From Alkalihalobacillus sp047302405 (GTDB lineage: Bacteria > Bacillota > Bacilli > Bacillales > Bacillaceae_D), in contig NZ_CP154853.1 in assembly GCF_047302405.1 (NCBI RefSeq), positions 4,822,947 to 4,886,946 of the forward strand: a stretch of DNA of 64,000 bases, given 5' to 3'. Under the pieces are notes generated by a model. It searched no databases, was not told the DNA's origin, and worked only from the letters and a program-made list of their open reading frames with translations. A program made the position numbers and the translations under genes. Shown here in pieces: positions 44,953 through 54,816 of the stretch (position 1 is its first letter; every line of letters begins with the position of its first letter).

Positions 44953-45744
44953 CTATTTTGTTAAATAGTCATACATAAACTCAGCCCATACTTTATGACC
45001 TTGTTCATTTGTATACTTACCCGCGTAATAATCTTGAATTTCCTCGGAGCGGATATCAGGCCAAGCTTGCCAATGATCCGCATATAAATATTGGTTCACT
45101 TCTGCAAAGTCTTTTAGTTCAGTAATTTGTGTCATATACAATTGTGGATTATAGATCGGGTTCGAAGGCATAAGGACAACAGTTGTATCTGGTAAGGCTT
45201 CCTCTATTTGATTTAAATAAATGGTTAAATAATCGAGGCTATCTTCAATAGCAACTCTTCCATTATCACTCCGTATAAATGGCTCAAATAATAGTAAGTT
45301 TGGTTCTGATTCAATGACATCTGTGACAAATGCTTCATTCGCTACTTCTACATTGGAGCGGTCGCCTGTACTAATAATTTTACTTTCAACGAGGTGTTCA
45401 CCAACTAACTCACTTAATTGAATAGTTAGCAACTCAGGCCAAGTTGACCGTGTAAAATCTGAGCTGTATATTGATTCGGAGCCGAAATAGACAATTTTTA
45501 ACGGAGAATCATTGTTAATTTCATCAAAAAGTTTACCAAGTAGGCCAGAGGATGGTTCAGTTTCTTTTGAATTGCTATTTACTTCATCAGAATTCGTATT
45601 GCTATTCTCACCTTCTTGATTGGCAATGTACTGGTCATAAGCTTCTTTAGCAATTTTGTCTAGTTTGTTTTCATAGGCAAAGTGGCTTAATCCAAGAATG
45701 ACTATGCAGGCAATTACTAGTAATAAGTACAGAAAATTCTTCAT
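44953..45744 (-). CDS. SGNH/GDSL-hydrolase-like secreted or anchored protein
   Basis: A 263-residue protein. N-terminal membrane anchor (about residues 4-24), a Ser/Asn/Glu-rich linker, and an SGNH-like domain from about residue 80. YFGSESIYSSDF stands where GDSL is usual, with Ser as likely nucleophile, and the C-terminal YTNEQGHKVWAEFMYDYL supplies the His. The Asp three residues before this His is replaced (NEQGH), so activity is uncertain. Relatives deacetylate or acylate surface polymers, which fits its place between two polysaccharide loci. The ATG follows AGAGATGA on the minus strand. Confidence 0.75.
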   Translation of the reverse strand: MKNFLYLLLVIACIVILGLSHFAYENKLDKIAKEAYDQYIANQEGENSNTNSDEVNSNSKETEPSSGLLGKLFDEINNDSPLKIVYFGSESIYSSDFTRSTWPELLTIQLSELVGEHLVESKIISTGDRSNVEVANEAFVTDVIESEPNLLLFEPFIRSDNGRVAIEDSLDYLTIYLNQIEEALPDTTVVLMPSNPIYNPQLYMTQITELKDFAEVNQYLYADHWQAWPDIRSEEIQDYYAGKYTNEQGHKVWAEFMYDYLTK

Positions 45745-46176
45745 TAAATCATCTCTTTTCGTTATTTAAAGTATATTATGTTGCGATTCAATTGCAGCAG
45801 AATTAAATAGGTATAAAGAACTATATGAATGATTTGTAATTTATCTATAACCAATAGAAAACTACCTTTCTATTATATGGAATCAGTAGGCAAAGGAAAA
45901 GTAGTAACGACAAAAAATGACTAAATTAATGTGAAATCATCAATGACTTTGAATGGTATGATGAGTTTTGTGTCAGGTGTATTGCCATGGAAAGGTTCTA
46001 CCAATCCAAGGAATAACTTTTGAGCTAAATCTAGAATCACTATATTCAATTCAATCTACGTGAAAGTTAGAAATACTGATTGAATCAAGTGAGATCTCTT
46101 TTTGCAGTTGTTACTTAAGGGATTGGGCTTCTATAGCTTACAAATACGCAAAAAGTAATAGTTTTAAGAATGATTC
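45745..46176. other. intergenic region before IS66
   Basis: An AT-rich gap of about 430 bp. It probably holds the promoter of the SGNH-like gene on the minus strand. No gene, repeat or clear hairpin was seen. Confidence 0.4.
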
Positions 46177-46257
46177 GTAAGCGTCAAATAATACCCACAT
46201 TCCAATAACCCTGGTCCCATGCGATACTTTAATCAATAATGATGAAAGGGTGTCGCT

Positions 46258-46575
46258 ATGAAGCGTAAAGAAAAACACGATTTGTGGAAAAAACGCATGG
46301 AGGCATACGAAGACAGCGGGGAGACGATACAAGAATGGGTATCTAAACAAGATGACATTACAGAATATCAATTCCACTATTGGCGAAAGAAGATCAAGGC
46401 AGAAGTAAACTCAGATTCAAGTGATGAGGCAAGCCAGATTTGGACATCTTTTGATGTCCCTACCTTCCCCACCACATCCATTGAAGTGAGAATAGATGAC
46501 CTGTCTGTCTATATTCCTGAAAATGTGAGTGAAGACCATTTATCTCGTGTACTACGCGTGCTGAGACATGGATGA
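46258..46575 (+). CDS. IS66 family accessory protein TnpA
   Basis: A 105-residue HTH-type protein found as the first IS66 gene. WKKRMEAYEDSGETIQEWV and QFHYWRKKIK are typical. Needed for IS66 transposition in studied elements, probably by DNA binding. The end overlaps the next gene (ATGATC) by 4 bp. Confidence 0.85.
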   Translation: MKRKEKHDLWKKRMEAYEDSGETIQEWVSKQDDITEYQFHYWRKKIKAEVNSDSSDEASQIWTSFDVPTFPTTSIEVRIDDLSVYIPENVSEDHLSRVLRVLRHG

Positions 46576-46928
46576 TCAATCAACGCTCCATTGATAAAGT
46601 CTACCTTGCAAAAGGAAATACAGACTTACGAAAATCCATTGATGGCCTCGCGGCTATCGTACAAGAAAATTTTCAATTAGATCCATTTTCCCCGTGTTTA
46701 TTTGTTTTCTGTAATAGACAACGAGATAAGATCAAAATCCTTCACTGGGAACATAATGGATTTTGGCTCTATTATCGCCGTTTAGAAAAAGGTACGTTCC
46801 CTTGGCCAGAAGATTCATCTTCTTCTCCGCAAATGATTAGCCATCGTCAGTTCCGTTGGTTACTTGACGGCCTTTCAATTGATCAAAAATCAGCACATCC
46901 AAAAGTTACTGCACAACGTGTCATTTAA
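46572..46928 (+). CDS. IS66 family accessory protein TnpB (Orf2)
   Basis: A 118-residue protein with the highly conserved Orf2 motifs VYLAKGNTDLRKSIDGLAAI, LFVFCNRQRDKIKILHWE and GFWLYYRRLEKG. Complete. It starts inside the end of tnpA and is followed by tnpC after 32 bp. This IS66 TnpB is unrelated to the RNA-guided TnpB at 20617. Confidence 0.93.
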   Translation: MINQRSIDKVYLAKGNTDLRKSIDGLAAIVQENFQLDPFSPCLFVFCNRQRDKIKILHWEHNGFWLYYRRLEKGTFPWPEDSSSSPQMISHRQFRWLLDGLSIDQKSAHPKVTAQRVI

Positions 46929-46960
46929 TGAATAAATGATAAGCAAATGGATGAGAGGTA

Positions 46961-48556
46961 ATGTATAATGAAGCTATGAAAACAACAGAAACCACCTCTC
47001 AACCTACAACTGAAGATTTAGAAAAACGTGTCTCATCACTTGAGGAACAAAACGCAGAGCTGACGGCAAAAATTAAATGGTATGAAGAACAATTCCGTCT
47101 CAGTAAGCAACGCCAATTTGGTACTTCAAGTGAGAAGACAAATGCTGATCAGTTAGAATTGCCTCTTTTTAATGAGGTAGAAATTACGGCTGACCCATCG
47201 ATTGAAGAACCTACGGTTGAAACCATTACGTACGAACGTAAAAAAACCAAAGGTCAACGTGATAGTAAACTTGAGAACCTTCCGAAGGAAGTTATTGAGT
47301 ATCGATTACCTGAAGAAGATCAGGTTTGTTTGTGCTGCAATGGAAATCTACACGAAATGTCGACGGAGGTACGTCGTGAATTAAAAGTTATTCCAGCGGA
47401 AGTGAAGGTCATTGAACATGTTCAACATGTCTATGCGTGTCGCCATTGTGAACGCGAAAGTACAGAGACTCCTATTGTTAAAGCTTCCATGCCTAAATCA
47501 GTATTCCCTAAAAGTCTAGCTTCGCCATCTGCGATGGCCTACATCTTAAATCAAAAATATGTAGAAGGACTTCCATTGTATCGTCAAGAACAACAATTCG
47601 CTCGTTTAGGTGTCTCTTTGTCACGCCAAACATTAGCTAATTGGGTTCTTTATGGTGCTAATACATGGTTAAACCTCATCTATGATCGAATGTATCAATT
47701 TCTGATGAAGCTTGATATTGTTCATGCGGATGAAACGACGCTGCAAGTGCTACGAGAGCCAGATCGACCATCAACGGCAACTTCTTTTTTATGGTTGTAT
47801 CGTTCGGGACAGGAAGGTCCCCCAATTGTATTGTTTGACTACCAGCAAACACGAGCAAGTAAACATCCTAGAAAGTTTTTATCCCCTTTCCGAGGGTACT
47901 TACATGTAGATGGATATGCTGGATACAATGGAATTCCAAACGTAACGTTAGTTGGTTGTTGGGCACACGCTCGTCGAAAATTTGATGAAGCTTTAAAGGC
48001 CTTGCCTAAAGAACAACAGTCGAAAGATGTCACAGCCAAAGAAGGCTTGAAATTCTGTAACCAACTCTTTGCGATTGAACGAGAAATCAAAGGTTTATCA
48101 TTCTCTGACCGCCATCAAGTACGTCTAGAAAAAAGTCGACCACTTCTTGACGCTTTTTCAGCATGGCTTCGCATGCAAACGCCAAAAGTGTTACCAAAGA
48201 GTGCACTCGGAATAGCGATCAAATACTGCCGTAATCAATGGGATAAGCTAGAGGCTTTCTTAGAGGATGGTAGACTAGAGATTGATAATAATAGAAGTGA
48301 GAGATCCATTAAGCCGTTTGTAATCGGCAGAAAGAACTGGATTTTTGCCAACACTCCGAAAGGAGCAAAGGCAAGTGCTGTCACTTATAGTATTGTAGAA
48401 ACAGCCAAAGAAAATGGCCTCAATCCTTATCAATACTTAATGCACTTATTTGAGGAGCTTCCCAATATTGATGTGAGTGATGAAAACGCCATTGATCAAT
48501 TGCTTCCTTGGTCAAACAGTCTTCCGGCTCACTGTCGTATTCAACATGATAAGTAG
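46961..48556 (+). CDS. IS66 family transposase TnpC
   Basis: A 531-residue DDE transposase. N-terminal coiled coil with LSKQRQFGTSSEKT, a zinc-finger-like CLCC...CRHC region, and the catalytic core: VHADETTLQV (Asp), VDGYAGYNG (Asp) and the C-terminal DNNRSERSIKPFVIGRKNW (Glu). Complete, with no frameshift. The start may be 46961 or the in-frame ATG at 46976. Confidence 0.94.
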   Translation: MYNEAMKTTETTSQPTTEDLEKRVSSLEEQNAELTAKIKWYEEQFRLSKQRQFGTSSEKTNADQLELPLFNEVEITADPSIEEPTVETITYERKKTKGQRDSKLENLPKEVIEYRLPEEDQVCLCCNGNLHEMSTEVRRELKVIPAEVKVIEHVQHVYACRHCERESTETPIVKASMPKSVFPKSLASPSAMAYILNQKYVEGLPLYRQEQQFARLGVSLSRQTLANWVLYGANTWLNLIYDRMYQFLMKLDIVHADETTLQVLREPDRPSTATSFLWLYRSGQEGPPIVLFDYQQTRASKHPRKFLSPFRGYLHVDGYAGYNGIPNVTLVGCWAHARRKFDEALKALPKEQQSKDVTAKEGLKFCNQLFAIEREIKGLSFSDRHQVRLEKSRPLLDAFSAWLRMQTPKVLPKSALGIAIKYCRNQWDKLEAFLEDGRLEIDNNRSERSIKPFVIGRKNWIFANTPKGAKASAVTYSIVETAKENGLNPYQYLMHLFEELPNIDVSDENAIDQLLPWSNSLPAHCRIQHDK

Positions 48557-48789
48557 ATTATAAGTTAGTCCCCATCTCTTTAATAGGTGGGGACTATTTG
48601 ACGCTTACAATGATTCTGTAGCAAGTTTCTTCTTAATTTAGTGACCTGCTTTCAATGTTCTCATTTGTTCAACAAATAGTTAAAGATTTATTGGTGAAAA
48701 ACATTGTCTAAATAACTTAGAAGTCCTCACTATCTGCCTCATCAGACGAAAAATGTTAGATTGGGGAGTAGGTAAAAAACGATACTGCC

Positions 48790-49091
48790 GTAAGTGGTGC
48801 TGCTCAGCCGTTATTGGAGAATGGGCATGTCCAACACCATATTCAGAATCTGCCTATGGACGGATCTTTTAGAAAGAGACGAAGGATAATCCTTGTCTCT
48901 TTCATAGAGCCAAACGTGATAGTAAAGAATGGTATAAGCGTTACGCTTTACGTACTGGGGGCGAACGTTGTATCAAACGACAAAAAATTGATTATCGATT
49001 AGACGATTCAAGAGGGTGTAGTTCCAGACATTGGAATATTCGAAGTGATATCATCGGCATGTGTCAGCATGTCAATGTGAGGATGAAGTAA
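48790..49091 (+). pseudogene. remnant of an IS transposase (C-terminal fragment)
   Basis: The frame ending at 49091 reads KEWYKRYALRTGGERCIKRQ...KIDYRLDDSRGCSSRHW, the C-terminal region of IS4/IS1182-like DDE transposases with the Glu-containing ER motif. The upstream part (GHVQHHIQNLPMDGSF) lies in another frame, so the gene is frameshifted and truncated. Together with the adjoining AT-rich stretch it fills the gap from IS66 to the next gene. Confidence 0.6.
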
Positions 49092-49280
49092 GCAAAAAAG
49101 AATTATTTTACAAGCCTCCACACTGTAATTAAATCTCTGTTGTCATTATAACTACATTTCAAAATAACTTTGAAAATTCAAGTTCTTCTTTTTAAATTTG
49201 CTTTCATCTTCCAAAAGACCTAGAATTACTCATTTAATTTCCGAGTCTTTATACTATATTTTTGGTATGATAAAATTAGA

Positions 49281-51257
49281 ATGGTGAAATTAGGAGGGAT
49301 TATTATCTCTAGTTTTAATGAACTTAAATATAAAAGAGGCTATTTGCTTACTGATTTGCATGTGGAAATACCTAATAGTATGTGGGTGAAGTTAAATTTG
49401 GGGAAATTTAACTTGTATTATGATCCACTTAATAAATTAGAATTAAGCAAATACGGAGAAGATTGGTTAGTGTTACTTGGTTATACAATTGATGTTAAAA
49501 ACAATACATCAGATTCTTGTTTCATTGCTAACAAATTGCTTGCTTGTTTATATAAATCAGATAATGAATTTTATGAGTATCTCGATTATTTATCAGGAAG
49601 GCATATTATTATATATCAATTAAGAGGGAAAATTAAGGTTTTATCTGATGCAACTGGGTTGAAATCGATAGTCTATTCTATGAATCAAAATGTGATAGCG
49701 TCTCATGTAAACATCGTAAAAGACTTAACTAGAGCTAAAAAGGATAGCAAAATAAAAGATGAATGGAAAAAGGAGTTTGGGGGATATTATATACCGGGTC
49801 ATTACACACCATATGAAAATATATATTTTTTAACACCAAACACATACTTAGATTTAGAGACGAAAAAGGTTATTAGATTTTTCCCACGCGAAAATCTTAA
49901 TCTAAAACCTGTTAAAGAAGTAGCTGAATTAATTAGTGAGTCTGTTAGAAAACAATTTAGTATTTTGTCAATTGATTTTGATAAAAAAATAATCTTTTCA
50001 TTGACAGCTGGAATGGATAGCAGAACAACTTTATCACTTTGTAAGGAAATAACTAACGAGATTGATTTCTTTACTTATTATAAAGTGTTTAAAGAGGATA
50101 AAAAAAGAGTCAAATCCTTAGAAATAGATAAACATGTTGTAGAGGATATTGTTTATAATCTCGGACTAAAGCATTCTTTCTTACCTTTAAGGGTAGATGA
50201 AGTAGAGAATGATTTTTCAGATTTCGTGAAAATAATGAGTTTAAATAGCTTACGTCCACATAATTTCAAACTGGCTAAGTTTTATTATGAGAAATTTTCT
50301 GATGAGTCTATCCATATTAGATCAAATATATTAGAAATAGGTAGATATTTCTATCGTGAGAAAATTAAGCTTCCAAGAGAATTAACTTCTGAAGGAATGG
50401 CAAGTTGTTATTCTAAAAATGCAACCGATAATAAACCCATACAAGATCTTTTTAATGAGTACAGTTCACACGTAAATATGAAAGAGATTTATAACTATGA
50501 TCCGTACGATATTTTATATTGGGAGTATCGGATGGGCATTTGGCACTCGCAATTGTTGTTGGAAAGTGACGTTTCACACGATACGTTTATTCCGTTTAAT
50601 AGTAGACATATACTGAAATTATTTCTTTCTGTTTCTGAAAACCATAAAAAAAATTATAGTGTTTTTAAAGAAATTACTAGTTCAAATTGGCCTATTTTAG
50701 ATTACTGGGGAATTAATACTATTGAAAAACCTATTGATCGTATTAATGAAGAGATAGATAATAATTACGGACTTGATCTTAAGGAATTTAAATTCAATAG
50801 TAATGTATCGTTTAAATTTAAAAAAACTAGATCTTCAAATAAATTTTTAATAAATAAGAGTGATCCACAAAAAGGTGAATTTGTTGAATGTTATTATAAT
50901 TTACAAACAAAAGCCGATCATGATTATCTAATCTTATTGAATGTAAGGTCGCCATATGAAAACAAAAAAAATATAGGAAGAATGAAGTATCAGGTATTGC
51001 TAAATGAAAATGTATTTATTGAAGAGGATATTTCACAATGGCAAGAAAGTAATACTATTTCAATACCCTTTAGGGCTGAAGATAATTCATCTAAAATATC
51101 GATAAGGATTGTTGCAATAAGAGACTGCGAAAAATGGAGCTGGGGTCGAGCTGGCACATTGATTATAGAAAGACTGATTTTTAGAGAGGTTCAAACAGAT
51201 TCAAACTTTAGTATATCAACTTCTAGTCCATTCTCTAAGGTAACACTAAATAATTAA
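49281..51257 (+). CDS. asparagine-synthetase-like ATP-PPase family protein
   Basis: 658 residues. The central part has the PP-loop SLTAGMDSRTTLSLC (near residue 240) of asparagine-synthetase C-domains and DTFIPFNSRHILKLFLSV near residue 435. The N-terminus resembles the amidotransferase scaffold but lacks the Cys2 nucleophile, so glutamine hydrolysis is unlikely. The last 150 residues are beta-rich (IRIVAIRDCEKWSWGRAGTL), like a carbohydrate-binding domain. Such AsnB-like proteins occur in polysaccharide and lasso-peptide loci as amide-forming enzymes. Start uncertain: AGGAGGG at 49291 lies inside the frame with no ATG after it. AT-rich. Confidence 0.65.
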   Translation: MVKLGGIIISSFNELKYKRGYLLTDLHVEIPNSMWVKLNLGKFNLYYDPLNKLELSKYGEDWLVLLGYTIDVKNNTSDSCFIANKLLACLYKSDNEFYEYLDYLSGRHIIIYQLRGKIKVLSDATGLKSIVYSMNQNVIASHVNIVKDLTRAKKDSKIKDEWKKEFGGYYIPGHYTPYENIYFLTPNTYLDLETKKVIRFFPRENLNLKPVKEVAELISESVRKQFSILSIDFDKKIIFSLTAGMDSRTTLSLCKEITNEIDFFTYYKVFKEDKKRVKSLEIDKHVVEDIVYNLGLKHSFLPLRVDEVENDFSDFVKIMSLNSLRPHNFKLAKFYYEKFSDESIHIRSNILEIGRYFYREKIKLPRELTSEGMASCYSKNATDNKPIQDLFNEYSSHVNMKEIYNYDPYDILYWEYRMGIWHSQLLLESDVSHDTFIPFNSRHILKLFLSVSENHKKNYSVFKEITSSNWPILDYWGINTIEKPIDRINEEIDNNYGLDLKEFKFNSNVSFKFKKTRSSNKFLINKSDPQKGEFVECYYNLQTKADHDYLILLNVRSPYENKKNIGRMKYQVLLNENVFIEEDISQWQESNTISIPFRAEDNSSKISIRIVAIRDCEKWSWGRAGTLIIERLIFREVQTDSNFSISTSSPFSKVTLNN

Positions 51258-51452
51258 TTGAGTATCAATATTAGCCCTTGTGTTTCAAGGATTCCAAGGA
51301 GAAAAAAGGAAGTGCCTCCCAAAAATATAAATCCAAAGCTTTTCGAATGTCTGATTGATGAGGACTTTAATATTTGTAATTCAGAGAACATTGTAGAAAG
51401 TTCATTATGGTAGTTGCTCATTCAAGTGTTTTTCTTTTGTCCTAGAAGAAGG

Positions 51453-51516
51453 TACCTCTTCTTTGTGGTAATAGCTTCTAGTCTATTCCGTTTTACCAAA
51501 GAATGAGGTATTTTTT
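51453..51516 (+). terminator. long stem-loop with T-run
   Basis: TACCTCTTCTTTGTGGTAA (51453-51471) pairs imperfectly with TTACCAAAGAATGAGGTA (51493-51510), followed by six T. Probable terminator of the asparagine-synthetase-like gene, though nearly 200 bp downstream. Confidence 0.55.
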
Positions 51517-51629
51517 GTCGTTATGTAATTGAATACTGCGCTCAAAATGAGCCAGCTGTGAGGAGTTTTGATCTACCAAAAGCGGACAATTGAGCCACTG
51601 AGTGCGCCCTTATGATCCATTTGATATAT

Positions 51630-51666
51630 TGAACCAGCCATTGGTTACTTTCCAATGGCTGGTTCA
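51630..51666. other. perfect 15-bp stem-loop
   Basis: TGAACCAGCCATTGG / CCAATGGCTGGTTCA with a 7-nt loop. The T-run after it is weak. It may be a terminator or an end of the IS21 remnant next to it. Confidence 0.6.
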
Positions 51667-51852
51667 GCTTATTTAAATCGCTTATCATTTAATTCGTATG
51701 AGATAATCTCCAAAGCTAATCGTGATCAAGAAACTCTTCATCTTCAAATACGCATATCTGTAGTAATCGACTTTCTACCTTCGCCATTACCTCTTGAGGT
51801 AAGTAATAATGAAAAAAATACTTAGCTATTCGATTTTCAACTTCAATAGGAA

Positions 51853-51957
51853 TCATCTTATACCCACCAATCCATGGCACTCTCTCATCGATACATCACC
51901 GTCTACTAAAATAGGATAGGAATCATGAACAATCCTGTCTAATATGGCATCGGCGAC
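51853..51957 (-). pseudogene. IS21-family istB remnant (C-terminus)
   Basis: The minus strand reads ADAILDRIVHDSYPILVDGD followed by VSMRE and a stop, the end of the IS21 helper ATPase IstB. Nothing upstream remains in frame. This and the transposase fragment at 48.8 kb mark the gap between the two surface-polymer loci as a site of repeated insertion. The rest of 51258-52360 holds two hairpins and no convincing gene. Confidence 0.7.
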
Positions 51958-51959
51958 TT

Positions 51960-52106
51960 ATGGTATTTGCTAAAAATTTAAATCAACAACAGTTATTAAT
52001 AATTCTAAAAGAAATTAGTGGAAAAGTTGAAGAAGAACAAGATATCGAAGTGACTGAAGTTGTAAATGAAATAGTACAGAAGTTAAAAAAGTATGAAGTT
52101 AGATAA
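51960..52106 (+). other. short open frame, possible gene remnant
   Basis: 48 codons with a plausible helical product (LKEISGKVEEEQDIEVTEVV), but no ribosome binding site and direct junction with the istB fragment. It may be the 3' end of a gene cut by the IS21 element. Confidence 0.25.
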
Positions 52107-52283
52107 ATTTTTAATAGAGATAAAGCTTTGAGGTTTTTTTGGAATAATCTAAAAAATCATTGTTTTCTATTTAAGTTTACTTATTTTACCTAACTGTAAT
52201 TTTGCTTAACTATGATAATATTTAATAGTAGTAATATAGGGGAATTTATGTTGTGACAATAAAATAGTGTAATCTCTCTCTAA

Positions 52284-52312
52284 TTACAAATTAAGACAAA
52301 CTGTGTTATAAT
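52284..52312 (+). promoter_or_regulatory. candidate promoter of the wecB operon
   Basis: A consensus TATAAT at 52307-52312 lies 49 bp before wecB. The -35 (TTACAA, 17-nt spacer) is weak. Confidence 0.4.
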
Positions 52313-52360
52313 CCGAACTGGTAAAGACTTTTAAACATAAATTAACTTAGTAGGTGAAAA

Positions 52361-53503
52361 ATGTTGAATAAAATTAAAGTAATGACCGTCTTTGGAACTA
52401 GGCCAGAAGCTATAAAAATGGCTCCGCTAGTCTTGGAATTAGAAAAAAATGCACAAATTGAATCCATTGTTACTGTAACAGGTCAACATAGAGAAATGCT
52501 TGATCAAGTGTTAGAGATTTTTGGGGTAACTCCGGATTATGATTTAAATATTATGAAAGCCCGCCAAACATTAGTGGATGTAACGACAAATGCACTACAA
52601 GGACTAGATGAGGTTATTAAGAAGGTAAAGCCAGACATTGTTTTAGTGCATGGTGATACGACTACTACATTTATAGCGGGTTTAGCTGCGTTTTATAATC
52701 AAGTGAAAGTTGGGCATGTTGAAGCTGGTTTAAGAACTTGGAATAAATATTCACCGTTTCCAGAGGAAATGAATCGTCAATTGACTGGTGTACTAGCTGA
52801 TTTGAATTTTGCTCCTACTGCAAAGTCAGCTAATAATTTATTGGAGGAAAATAAAAAAGAGGATAGCATTTTTATTACAGGTAATACAGCAATAGATGCT
52901 TTAAAAACGACTGTTGTAGAAGGTTATGAACACCCTATTTTTGAAGAACTCGGTTCGGATAAACTTATTTTGTTGACTGCACACAGGAGAGAGAATCTGG
53001 GTTCACCAATGAGAAACATGTTTAAAGCAATAAGAAGGATTGTTGAAGAAAGAACTGATATAAAAGTAATATATCCTGTGCATTTAAATCCAGCAGTAAG
53101 GGAAGCTGCGAATGATATTTTTGGAGATAACCCAAGAGTTCAATTAATAGAACCTTTGGATGTGAAGGATTTTCATAATTTCATGAATAGAGCTCATATT
53201 ATTTTAACTGATTCAGGTGGAGTACAAGAAGAAGCACCTTCTTTAGGGAAGCCAGTATTAGTTATGAGAGATACAACCGAGAGACCGGAGGGGATTGATG
53301 CTGGTACATTGAAACTCGCTGGTACAAATGAAGAAACGATTTATTCTTTAATAAATGAACTCTTGGACCAACAGAGTGTTTATCAAGCGATGTCAAAAGC
53401 ATCTAATCCGTACGGGGATGGCCATGCATCAAAAAGAATTGTTGATGCAATTTTATATTACTTTAATGTTACTAATGAGAAACCAAGTCATTTTAAAGCT
53501 TAG
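52361..53503 (+). CDS. wecB: UDP-N-acetylglucosamine 2-epimerase (non-hydrolysing)
   Basis: A 380-residue enzyme that converts UDP-GlcNAc to UDP-ManNAc. Family motifs: FGTRPEAIKMAPL, VTGQHREML, VHGDTTTTF, HVEAGLRTW, FPEEMNRQL, TAHRRENLG and TDSGGVQEEAPSLGKP. The ATG follows TAGGTGA. In Bacillaceae the gene is also called mnaA and feeds the teichoic-acid linkage unit. With wecC seven kilobases downstream it probably supplies UDP-ManNAcA for the polymer made here. Confidence 0.94.
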   Translation: MLNKIKVMTVFGTRPEAIKMAPLVLELEKNAQIESIVTVTGQHREMLDQVLEIFGVTPDYDLNIMKARQTLVDVTTNALQGLDEVIKKVKPDIVLVHGDTTTTFIAGLAAFYNQVKVGHVEAGLRTWNKYSPFPEEMNRQLTGVLADLNFAPTAKSANNLLEENKKEDSIFITGNTAIDALKTTVVEGYEHPIFEELGSDKLILLTAHRRENLGSPMRNMFKAIRRIVEERTDIKVIYPVHLNPAVREAANDIFGDNPRVQLIEPLDVKDFHNFMNRAHIILTDSGGVQEEAPSLGKPVLVMRDTTERPEGIDAGTLKLAGTNEETIYSLINELLDQQSVYQAMSKASNPYGDGHASKRIVDAILYYFNVTNEKPSHFKA

Positions 53504-53585
53504 AGAGTATTGATGAAGGGTCCTAGAATCCCTTCTCAATTTCTAGTTGTAAAGAAAAGGGACTTTTTACAGTGGTGAGGGACAT

Positions 53586-54794
53586 ATGGGGAAAAATATA
53601 TTAATAATTTCCCAGCACTTTTATCCGGAGATAGGGAGTGCTGGGAATCGGATGAAGAATATTTACCAACTATTAGAGCAAGAATATACAGTAAATGTAC
53701 TAACGACTGAGCCCTCTTATCCAAATAAGAGCATCTATGAAGATAATGAGTTTTGGGATGAACCAAACAATCATTTTAATAGCGAAATGGTACACAGGGT
53801 TAGAATCAAAAATAGAAAATATTCAAGAAGTATTATAAATAGACTTTTTTATTATATGGAAATAACTATAAAGATGCTGCTTTTTATAATAAATAATAAG
53901 AAGCATTACGATTTAATATTTGTTTCATCGCCCCCTATTTTTATAGGTTTTGTTGGTCTAATAGCAAAATGGCGTTACAAAAGCAAGCTAATACTTGATA
54001 TTCGAGATTTATGGCCAGAGTCTTTAAAAGGTGTAGGTGTTTTTGATTACAAACTTGTTATTTGGCTGTTGAAATTAGTAGAAAAATTACTATATAAAAA
54101 ATCTAATACAATTATAGTAAATAGTAAAGGGTTTATAAAATATATCCATGAAAACTTCCAAATAGATCTAAATAAAATACTTTTTTTACCTAATTCTGCA
54201 AGGCTATCAGAATTAAGTGTTTCTAAACAGGAAACTATTAAAATAAAAAAAAGAGTGGTATTTGCAGGAAACATTGGATTAGCGCAAGATGTCTCTCTAT
54301 TAATGAGTTTAGCTGAGGGACTTCAAAAAAATAACATTCATCTTGATATAATTGGATATGGCATGAAACGTAGTGATTTGCAAAATCATACAGAAATCAA
54401 TAAATTAGAAAATGTTCACTTTCTTTCAACAAAAACACGGAAAAAATGTTTAGAGATAATAAGGGAGTATCCAGTTGGAATTGCTACATTAAACGATAAA
54501 GAAGTATTTAAAACGGTCTTACCAGGTAGAATTATTGATTACATGATTTGTGGTGTTCCAGTAGTAGCTGCAGTTTCCGGTTATTCAGAAGAAGTTATTT
54601 TAAAAAACGGTGTAGGGTATGTAACAAATTCTAGAAATGTAGATGAACTTATAGATTATATAATTGAGATATTATCAAGTGAAACTATTATTGAACGAAT
54701 GTCTTCTAATGCAGTTAATTGTGTAAAAAATGATTTTTTGTGGGAAGAAAATATTAAAAAGTTATATGATAATGTAGAATATTTACTTCATTAA
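53586..54794 (+). CDS. glycosyltransferase family 4 protein
   Basis: A 402-residue GT-B enzyme (WbuB-like). N-domain with FYPEIGSAGNRMKNIYQLLE, YDLIFVSSPPIFIG and LDIRDLWPESLKGVG; C-domain with VVFAGNIGLAQDV and the donor-binding PGRIIDYMICGVPVVA. The last segment carries Asp in place of one Glu of the usual E-x7-E. The ATG follows GGTGAGG. It is third in a co-directional series and probably adds an amino-sugar residue; donor unknown. Confidence 0.87.
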   Translation: MGKNILIISQHFYPEIGSAGNRMKNIYQLLEQEYTVNVLTTEPSYPNKSIYEDNEFWDEPNNHFNSEMVHRVRIKNRKYSRSIINRLFYYMEITIKMLLFIINNKKHYDLIFVSSPPIFIGFVGLIAKWRYKSKLILDIRDLWPESLKGVGVFDYKLVIWLLKLVEKLLYKKSNTIIVNSKGFIKYIHENFQIDLNKILFLPNSARLSELSVSKQETIKIKKRVVFAGNIGLAQDVSLLMSLAEGLQKNNIHLDIIGYGMKRSDLQNHTEINKLENVHFLSTKTRKKCLEIIREYPVGIATLNDKEVFKTVLPGRIIDYMICGVPVVAAVSGYSEEVILKNGVGYVTNSRNVDELIDYIIEILSSETIIERMSSNAVNCVKNDFLWEENIKKLYDNVEYLLH

Positions 54795-54816
54795 ATTAAA
54801 GAGGTTGAGCGAAAAA

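Larger units (their letters stand above)
46177..48608 (+). mobile_element. complete IS66-family insertion sequence
   Basis: Terminal inverted repeats GTAAGCGTCAAATA at 46177 and its inverse ending at 48608 (TATTTGACGCTTAC with one mismatch). An 8-bp target duplication AATGATTC directly flanks both ends (46169-46176 and 48609-48616). Three genes in the IS66 order tnpA-tnpB-tnpC lie within. The length is 2432 bp. Perfect duplication and intact genes point to a recent insertion. Confidence 0.93.

Noticed and set aside
51960..52106. 48-codon frame as an antitoxin-like gene
   Set aside because: No ribosome site, no partner gene, and direct contact with an istB fragment make a remnant more likely; kept only as a low-confidence note.
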